A stretch of 13,162 bases of DNA from a bacterium UBP10_UBA1149. GTDB taxonomy: Bacteria > Desulfobacterota > Binatia > UBA1149. The translations under genes and the position numbers were made by a program. Position 1 is the stretch's first letter. Every line of letters begins with the position of its first letter. The stretch covers positions 22,888-36,049 of the forward strand of contig DBZX01000015.1 of NCBI GenBank assembly GCA_002311335.1, read 5' to 3'. Shown here piece after piece: positions 9,192 to 13,162 of the stretch. Under the pieces are notes generated by a model that saw only the letters and a program-made list of their open reading frames with translations, did no database searches and was not told the DNA's origin.

Positions 9192-9605
9192 TCAGGAGGC
9201 TTCCTGCAACTCGGCGGCAACGGGCTCGTCTTCGTCGAATTGCGTCAAAAGCGCTTCGCGCTCCAACAGCGATACGATGCGAGCGGTGTTGCGCTTGATC
9301 GGCGCCCTGCTCTGCCTCCAGCGCGAAAGCCCGCGGCGGAGGTATCCGGGATTCAGCCCCAGCACTTCGCAGATGTTGACGTAGGAGAACGACCATTCGC
9401 GCTCATCGGCGTCTATCCACTCTGCGGCATCGTCAAAAAGCAGCCTGCCACGCGGGTCGCGGGCCAGGGCGTACTTCTGGTAGCACTCCACGGCGTCTTG
9501 CAGTACGGCCAGCATCAGCCTGCGCTCGCGTACCATTCCGCCTTCACGGGTGAAAGCTGCAAAAAACTGGGCCGGCAACAAAGTGTCTGGTTCAAATAAA
9601 TTCAT
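9192..9605 (-). CDS. Conserved small protein with HTH-like segment, function unknown
   Basis: This is a 137-residue soluble protein without signal peptide or membrane segment. I recall similar proteins in Geobacter-like and other deltaproteobacterial genomes, with the same pattern: VLQDAVECYQKYALARDPRG (34-53), then LLFDDAAEWID, then FSYVNICEVLGLNPGYLRRG (73-92) followed by LSRWR. The segment at 74-96 has the spacing of a helix-turn-helix, so a DNA-binding or regulatory role is plausible, but this is inference. The C-terminus is acidic (about 124-137). The start ATG 9605 is preceded by GGA seven bases upstream and by a 6-bp hairpin at 9627-9644. The gene stands alone: a ~500-nt non-coding leader region lies upstream and an intrinsic terminator downstream, suggesting individual control. 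Confidence 0.8.
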   Translation of the reverse strand: MNLFEPDTLLPAQFFAAFTREGGMVRERRLMLAVLQDAVECYQKYALARDPRGRLLFDDAAEWIDADEREWSFSYVNICEVLGLNPGYLRRGLSRWRQSRAPIKRNTARIVSLLEREALLTQFDEDEPVAAELQEAS

Positions 9606-9626
9606 GAAACTATCCGCCCTGTTTTA

Positions 9627-9644
9627 AAGTCCGGGGCAGGACTT
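9627..9644 (-). promoter_or_regulatory. Leader hairpin just upstream of the 137-aa gene
   Basis: AAGTCC (9627-9632) and GGACTT (9639-9644) form a perfect 6-bp stem around a 6-nt loop, ending 21 nt before the start codon at 9605 on the - strand. It lies upstream of the weak ribosome site (GGA, seven bases before ATG) and could affect translation. The role is inferred only from position. Confidence 0.35.
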
Positions 9645-9748
9645 CGAACTGGTCGCGTTGAGAGTTGAGCATCTATGATGCAGAGCGTTATTAAACCCTA
9701 GTTCCGTCAGTATTGGAAGATAACATATCATGAAATAGTTTTAGTCTT

Positions 9749-9773
9749 AAGATAAGTAGACCTTATTTATCTT
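9749..9773. repeat. AT-rich inverted repeat
   Basis: AAGATAA (9749-9755) pairs with TTATCTT (9767-9773) around an 11-nt spacer; an inner alternative pairing ATAAG/CTTAT exists. It sits in the most AT-rich part of the window, upstream of the 137-aa gene, and could be an operator or a weak hairpin. It lacks the GC stem expected of an intrinsic terminator. Confidence 0.35.
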
Positions 9774-9815
9774 TTCTCCGTTGTCTTCCTGGAGCCGTTG
9801 TCGCACCCGTGTTTT

Positions 9816-9845
9816 CCAGCCTTTGCCCTTTTGGCATCCGGCTGG
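9816..9845. other. Two-tier hairpin in the non-coding region
   Basis: CCAGCC (9816-9821) pairs with GGCTGG (9840-9845), and inside it TGCC (9824-9827) pairs with GGCA (9833-9836) around a 5-nt loop, with a small internal loop between the two stems. Neither flank has a proper U-tract, so it is not a clear terminator. It could be part of a structured leader RNA for the 137-aa gene. Confidence 0.4.
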
Positions 9846-9970
9846 CCGTTTATTGTTGGAATAATCCCCTGTATCTCTGCCGGGCCGTGTCACGCGGTCT
9901 TACGGGCAGGGGGGGGTAGAAGAACCCGGCGGTTGGTCACCCCTGGAAAGAATCGCTCCCGATGGGCGTT

Positions 9971-10000
9971 AATAAACCACCCTGATACGCCACCTGTCAA
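9971..10000 (-). promoter_or_regulatory. Candidate sigma70-type promoter for the 137-aa gene or a small RNA
   Basis: On the - strand TTGACA (10000-9995) is a perfect -35, followed after 18 bp by TTTATT (9976-9971), four of six matches to the -10. Transcription would run towards 9605 with a leader of about 360 nt containing the hairpins at 9816-9845, 9749-9773 and 9627-9644. The -10 lies inside the second copy of the 13-bp direct repeat. Confidence 0.4.
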
Positions 10001-10025
10001 TAGGTTTCTGCACACTAATAGTATT

Positions 10026-10060
10026 TTTTTGCTCTACCCAACCGGGGGGGTAGAGAAAAA
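10026..10060. repeat. Long inverted repeat with T and A flanks downstream of gshA
   Basis: TTTTT-CTCTACCC (10026-10030 and 10032-10039, with G10031 bulged) is complementary to GGGTAGAG-AAAAA (10048-10060), a 13-bp arm pair around an 8-nt loop. The flanks are T-rich before and A-rich after on both strands, the reverse of an intrinsic terminator, so it is not a standard one. It lies 42-76 nt past the gshA stop, and may stabilise the gshA mRNA end or be a protein site. Confidence 0.5.
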
Positions 10061-10101
10061 TCAGCGTCAGCAGGGGGTTAGGAGGAACGGCGCAATCGTT
10101 G

Positions 10102-11478
10102 CTACTGGGCGCAATTTGCCCGGGAAACCAGCCTGTCGACGTCTCCGGACCAGGGTCCCTCCCACAGTTCGATGATCTCGTCTGCCGGGCAGCGCCGGGC
10201 CGTGAGCAGTTCTTCGAGGCTGTCGAGATGGCGTGTTTCGTCGCGTCCCTGCCCATCTATGGCTTCGGGATTGGCCCCGGCCTGTCGCTTGAGGCCCTCA
10301 CGGGCGATTTCCAGCAACTCGAGGCCGTAGCGACCAAGAGTGTGCTTTTTGACCCTCGCCGACAGCGCCACGCGGGCGGCATCCTCGTGCAGCTCGGCCA
10401 GGCGGTCCAGCGGCCAATTCTTCAGCAGGTCCCAGGCGGCCAACAGGCAGTCATCATCGTAGAGCAGGCCCTTGAGCAGGGCCGGGGTCGCCAGCATCAG
10501 CCGGGGAGGCTGGTTGTCGGCTGAGCGTGCCTCGATCCAGTTCTTGAGCCTGACCTCGGGAAACAGGGTCGACAGGTGATAGGTCCAGTCGCCCATTGTG
10601 GCGTGCTCTCCGGCCACGCCCTTCTGCATGAACTGCCGGAAGGTCAGTCCTTCCGAATCCACGCAGTTCTCGTCCCTGAGCACGAAGTACATGGGAACGT
10701 CGAGGGCGTAGTCGGTGTAAGAGGCGAAGAAGGAGTTGCTGTTGAAAACAAAGGGTAGGTAGCCGCAGCGATCAGAGTCGGTATCGCTCCACACGTGTGC
10801 CCGGTAGCTGCGGTAACCGCTGGGCCGACCGTCTACGACCGGCGAGTTTGCAGACACCGCGACCAGCAACGGAGCCATGGCCATCGCGACGCGAAACTTG
10901 GCCAGCGCGTCGGCTTCGCTCGAGTAATCAAAGTTGGATTGTACGGTGGCCGTCTGCTGCATCATGCGGTGGCCCAGCGTGCCGGTGCGCAGCATGAACT
11001 CGCGCATTACCCGGTAGCGTCGCTTGGGCATCCAGGGCATTTGAGGCAGCGGGGTCTTGGGGGATATGCCCAGCCCGAGAAACGAAAGGCCGAGCTCGCG
11101 CCCGGCCCTGCTCACTTGCTCGAGGTGGCGGCTGAGCTCGTTCTCGGCCTGGTGCAGGCTGGACAGGGTGGCGCCCGACAACTCGAACTGTCCTCCAGGC
11201 TCCAGGGTGATCGAGGCTCTGTCGTCATGCAGGGCGATCACCTGCCCGTCTTCTTCTATCGGTGTCCAGCCGAACTCGCGGGCAAAAAAGGCCAGCAGTT
11301 CTCCTATGCCCGAGGGCCCCTCGTAGGCCACTGCCTGTCCACTGGCCGTGTATACCACGGGCTGCTCGTACTCTACGCCCACCTTCCACTGCTCGCGCGG
11401 TGTACAGCCGGCCTCGAAGTATTCGACGAGCTGGTCTATCCCCTTGATCGGGGCGTCGGCCTGACTTGAGCCAGCCAC
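10102..11478 (-). CDS. gshA: Glutamate-cysteine ligase, plant-type (GCS2 family)
   Basis: This enzyme catalyses the ATP-dependent joining of glutamate and cysteine to gamma-glutamylcysteine, the first step of glutathione synthesis, in the cytoplasm. It is 458 residues, typical of the plant-type class found in alphaproteobacteria, xanthomonads and some deltaproteobacteria. Hallmarks are KVGVEYEQPVVY (32-43), the glycine-rich ITLEPGGQFELSGA (90-103), MREFMLRTGTLGHRMMQQTA with TVQSNFDY after it, and the SANSPVVDGRPSGYRSYRAH region. The start is GTG 11478, nine bases after the stop of the zinc-ribbon gene, so it appears to be the last gene of the ccm operon. EgtA-type ligases are related, but nothing here suggests ergothioneine genes. 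No glutathione synthetase gene is in the window. Confidence 0.92.
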   Translation of the reverse strand: MAGSSQADAPIKGIDQLVEYFEAGCTPREQWKVGVEYEQPVVYTASGQAVAYEGPSGIGELLAFFAREFGWTPIEEDGQVIALHDDRASITLEPGGQFELSGATLSSLHQAENELSRHLEQVSRAGRELGLSFLGLGISPKTPLPQMPWMPKRRYRVMREFMLRTGTLGHRMMQQTATVQSNFDYSSEADALAKFRVAMAMAPLLVAVSANSPVVDGRPSGYRSYRAHVWSDTDSDRCGYLPFVFNSNSFFASYTDYALDVPMYFVLRDENCVDSEGLTFRQFMQKGVAGEHATMGDWTYHLSTLFPEVRLKNWIEARSADNQPPRLMLATPALLKGLLYDDDCLLAAWDLLKNWPLDRLAELHEDAARVALSARVKKHTLGRYGLELLEIAREGLKRQAGANPEAIDGQGRDETRHLDSLEELLTARRCPADEIIELWEGPWSGDVDRLVSRANCAQ

Positions 11479-11487
11479 GTCAGGTTC

Positions 11488-11868
11488 TCAGCGTTCGCGT
11501 CCGCAGGCCGCGCAGAAGCGATTCTGTTGGCCGTAGCGTTGGCCACAATCAACGCAGAAACCGGGGGCCTGCGAGGCCGCGGCAGAGGCATCGACCGACG
11601 GAGTTCTTTCCAGTTCGGCCATGGCTTTCATGGCGCGCTCTTCGTAGTCGGATCGAAGGATTTCGTAGTCCTCATCGCTTAACTTACCCGTGGCCTGGTC
11701 AAACTCGGCTTCCCTGATGGCGGTAAGGGCCACGAACTTTTCACGCTCCCAGAGTTCTTTTGAGGCCTCGGTTTCGGCTTCCAGGCTGGCACTGGCCGGG
11801 CGCAGCAGCGGCCAGCTTATCCACGCCGACGCGGCGGCCATGGCCAGCAGGGCAACAAGGGTGCTCAT
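11488..11868 (-). CDS. CcmI-like membrane protein with C-terminal zinc ribbon
   Basis: This is a 126-residue protein. Residues 1-22 form one membrane segment (LVALLAMAAASAWISWPLLR). Next comes a charged helical region, WEREKFVALTAIREAEFDQA then GKLSDEDYEILRSDYEERAM (40-80), which resembles the cytoplasmic loop after TM1 of CcmI/CycH, the apocytochrome c chaperone of system I. Where CcmI has a second TM and periplasmic TPR domain, this protein has a linker and two CxxC knuckles (C105-VD-C108, C119-AA-C122), a zinc-ribbon arrangement. ATG 11868 overlaps the ccmH stop as ATGA, so it is translationally coupled to ccmH; gshA follows after 9 nt. The family resemblance is by eye; a role in cytochrome c maturation is inferred mainly from context. 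The zinc ribbon would lie on the same side as the helical loop, probably the cytoplasm. Confidence 0.75.
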   Translation of the reverse strand: MSTLVALLAMAAASAWISWPLLRPASASLEAETEASKELWEREKFVALTAIREAEFDQATGKLSDEDYEILRSDYEERAMKAMAELERTPSVDASAAASQAPGFCVDCGQRYGQQNRFCAACGRER

Positions 11869-12410
11869 CGGGGCAGTTTCTCCAGCTCGCGCGCGAGCCG
11901 ACGCCGGTTCTCGTCGCTTCCGCCGGTCGGTGCATGGCCACCGTCGGCCGAGGCGTCGTCGTCATCCGGCGGGTCGCGGTCGTTTCGCGAATGGCGACCA
12001 GGTTTTCTCAGAACCCCCGCTATCAGCAGGCCCCCGAGCAGCACGGCGAAGGCCGGCATGGTCCACGCCAGCAGGTTGAAGCCCGTGAACCCGGGCGCGG
12101 AGAGGATTTTTTCGCCGTAGGTGTCGGCGTAGCGCGCGAGTATATCTTCACCGCTTTCGCCCGCGGCGAGAGATTGTTTTATGTCTTCGCGTATCGGCAG
12201 GGCGGAGCTGCACTGCAGGTGATTGCAGTTGCGCACCGTGAGGCCGCAACCGCATTGGCAGGTAAGGTGTTCTTCTACTTTCTTCTGCGACATGTCCCGG
12301 GCCGAGACCGGCGTTGCTGTCGCCAGCAGGCCGCTGGCCATTGTCGCAGCCAGCATAAAGGCCACCAGCCCCCGCACTGTCCTGCGCAACCGTGGTGCCG
12401 CTCCAGTCAC
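11865..12410 (-). CDS. ccmH: Cytochrome c maturation protein CcmH/CycL/NrfF-type, cysteine-rich variant
   Basis: CcmH is a membrane-anchored periplasmic thiol oxidoreductase that reduces apocytochrome c cysteines for haem attachment. The protein is 181 residues from GTG 12410, which overlaps the ccmF stop as GTGA. The frame is open further upstream, but those residues are arginine/proline-rich and overlap ccmF; the GTG start gives a proper signal peptide (RLRRTVRG then LVAFMLAATMASGLL, cut near VSA-RD). Instead of the usual LRCxxC it has C51, C53, C55, C62 and C67 (CQCGCGLTVRNCNHLQC). The rest fits CcmH: IREDIKQSLAAGESGEDILA, RYADTYGEKILSAP, then a TM segment (LLAWTMPAFAVLLGGLLIAG, 113-132) and an acidic cytoplasmic tail with a DDDD run. 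It lies between ccmF and the CcmI-like gene. Confidence 0.88.
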   Translation of the reverse strand: MTGAAPRLRRTVRGLVAFMLAATMASGLLATATPVSARDMSQKKVEEHLTCQCGCGLTVRNCNHLQCSSALPIREDIKQSLAAGESGEDILARYADTYGEKILSAPGFTGFNLLAWTMPAFAVLLGGLLIAGVLRKPGRHSRNDRDPPDDDDASADGGHAPTGGSDENRRRLARELEKLPR

Positions 12411-13162
12411 GCGTTTGTACCCCTTGCCGTTCGGACGGGGACTTCCTGCTCGCGGCGTGTCGACAAGGGCAGCACGCAGACCAGGGTGCCCAGCGCCAGA
12501 ACGCAGCCGCCTATCCACAGCCAGGCGACCAACGGGTTCACGTAAGCCTGGAAAGTCGCGGTCTCGTTGTCGCCGAGATTGCCGAGGATGACGTAGAGAT
12601 CTTCTTTCAGCGTCGAGCGAAAGGCCACCTCGGTGGCCGGCTGCTCAGGCTTACGGTAGAAGCGTTTTTCGGGTTTGAGCTCGTCGATGACCTTGCCGCC
12701 GCGGCTCACTTGCAGGGTGGCGATCAGGCGATCCATATGGTCGTCGCTGCTCGTCTCCAGGTTGCTGTACTGGAGAGTGTAGTCGCCGATCTGGAACTCC
12801 TGTCCGAGGTCGACGGTGTGGATTTCTTCAACCCGGTATACCGACGACATGGTCACGCCCAGGAACATGAACACTATCCCGAGGTGAACTATGTAGCCCC
12901 CGTAGCGCCGCTGGTTACGAGCCACCAGGTCGAGAAGCGCCGAGGGCCAGGCCGCGCCCGTGACCCTCGAACGGGCCGCGGCTCCGTTATAGAACTCGGC
13001 GGTCATCGTGGAGAGGACGAACACCGCCATTGACACTACCAGCACCGCTGACAGCGAGTGCAGGCCGGCGAGTACCGCCACCAGGCCCGCCCCCAGGCCG
13101 GCCAGCCCGGGCCCGAGAAAGTTGCGCTTGAGGTTGGCCAGGCTTGCCCGACGCCAGGCGAT
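12407..13162 (-). CDS. ccmF: Cytochrome c haem lyase subunit CcmF, C-terminal part (5' end outside window)
   Basis: CcmF is the inner-membrane haem lyase of system I, which takes haem from CcmE and works with CcmH to attach it to apocytochromes c. The last 251 residues are present; the frame is open through the right edge and begins IAWRRASLANLKRNF, a conserved CcmF stretch. Membrane segments cover about 18-50 and the RYGGYIVHLGI region (86-96; H93 likely a haem ligand). The periplasmic domain includes IGDYTLQY, PEKRFYRKPEQPATEVAFRS and DLYVILG, and the last membrane segment follows NPLVAWLWIGG. A full CcmF is about 650 residues, so most lies outside. The stop (12407-12409) overlaps the ccmH GTG start by four bases, showing operon coupling. 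Confidence 0.96.
   Translation of the reverse strand: MAWRRASLANLKRNFLGPGLAGLGAGLVAVLAGLHSLSAVLVVSMAVFVLSTMTAEFYNGAAARSRVTGAAWPSALLDLVARNQRRYGGYIVHLGIVFMFLGVTMSSVYRVEEIHTVDLGQEFQIGDYTLQYSNLETSSDDHMDRLIATLQVSRGGKVIDELKPEKRFYRKPEQPATEVAFRSTLKEDLYVILGNLGDNETATFQAYVNPLVAWLWIGGCVLALGTLVCVLPLSTRREQEVPVRTARGTNA

Larger units (their letters stand above)
9685..9978. repeat. Near-perfect 13-bp direct repeat GCGTTA(T/A)TAAACC, two copies 281 bp apart
   Basis: Copies lie at 9685-9697 (GCGTTATTAAACC) and 9966-9978 (GCGTTAATAAACC) and differ at one base. On the - strand each reads GGTTTA(A/T)TAACGC and contains a -10-like hexamer: TTTAAT in the first copy, TTTATT in the second. They could be shared operator or promoter elements. 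Chance is not excluded, but both sit in the same non-coding, locally AT-rich region. Confidence 0.45.
9606..10101. other. Non-coding region with several inverted repeats between gshA and the 137-aa gene
   Basis: About 500 nt separate the end of gshA and the start of the next - strand gene, unusual beside such compact neighbours. Part of it (about 9680-9780) is clearly AT-rich against a GC-rich genome. It holds four inverted repeats (9627-9644, 9749-9773, 9816-9845, 10026-10060), two G-runs followed by TAG (9909-9919, 10044-10053), a 13-bp direct repeat with one mismatch, and a candidate - strand promoter. I see no convincing protein: the open frames here lack family resemblance and run into gshA. 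It could hold a long leader, a small RNA or degenerate sequence. No known riboswitch was matched. Confidence 0.6.

Noticed and set aside
9904..9933. Possible G-quadruplex formed by the G-runs at 9904-9916 and following GG pairs.
   Set aside because: Only one long run and one GGG are present; the remaining runs are GG, so stability is doubtful from sequence alone.
9800..9935. Fragments on the - strand resembling parts of the c-di-GMP-I (GEMM) riboswitch, such as GGGCAAAGG and GCCGGGTT.
   Set aside because: The pieces occur in the wrong order and the central GACGCAAAGCC-like core is missing, so this is not that riboswitch.
9798..10175. A 125-codon + strand open frame in the non-coding region.
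   Set aside because: It runs into the 3' end of gshA on the other strand, has a low-complexity Pro/Arg composition and no ribosome site or family resemblance.
12411..12518. A longer ccmH start 36 codons upstream of GTG 12410.
   Set aside because: The extra residues are arginine/proline-rich, overlap ccmF by over 100 nt and would bury the signal peptide; GTG 12410 gives a GTGA overlap and a normal export signal.

Overview
The window comes from a GC-rich Gram-negative bacterium. Gene content suggests a lineage of the old 'Deltaproteobacteria' (Desulfobacterota, Myxococcota, Binatota or similar): a bacterial F-type ATPase operon, a system-I (Ccm) cytochrome c maturation cluster with an unusual CcmH, a plant-type glutamate-cysteine ligase, and a 137-aa protein of a type I associate with Geobacter-like genomes. 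This placement is inference from protein style; there is no rRNA or phylogenetic marker beyond the ATPase subunits.

Layout. Positions 1-8576 are read on the + strand. They start with the end of the ATP synthase F1 operon: atpA (3' part only), atpG, atpD and atpC. A short spacer with two hairpins follows. Then come three closely packed genes: a DUF255/YyaL-type protein (thioredoxin fold plus alpha/alpha barrel), a KimA-like APC-superfamily transporter with a cytoplasmic USP-like tail, and an exported LysM + L,D-transpeptidase whose start overlaps the transporter's stop.

From 8554 to the right end everything is on the - strand. Reading in the direction of transcription from the right edge: ccmF (3' part), ccmH, a CcmI-like membrane protein ending in a zinc ribbon, and gshA, packed with 4-nt overlaps or a 9-nt gap as one operon. 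Next is a ~500-nt non-coding stretch (9606-10101), partly AT-rich, with several inverted repeats, a 13-bp near-perfect direct repeat and a candidate promoter. It is followed by a small conserved protein with an HTH-like segment, closed by a strong intrinsic terminator, and last by a small exported protein of unknown function that converges on, and overlaps, the L,D-transpeptidase gene.

How the genes work together. atpAGDC encode most of the soluble F1 motor. The transporter and L,D-transpeptidase are translationally linked and may join potassium or turgor homeostasis to cell-wall cross-linking. The ccm cluster makes c-type cytochromes and is co-transcribed with the first enzyme of glutathione synthesis, which suggests a thiol/redox link. 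The least understood parts are the CcmH cysteine cluster, the zinc-ribbon CcmI-like protein, the two unknown small proteins and the structured intergenic region. I see no phage, insertion sequence, CRISPR array, tRNA or rRNA.
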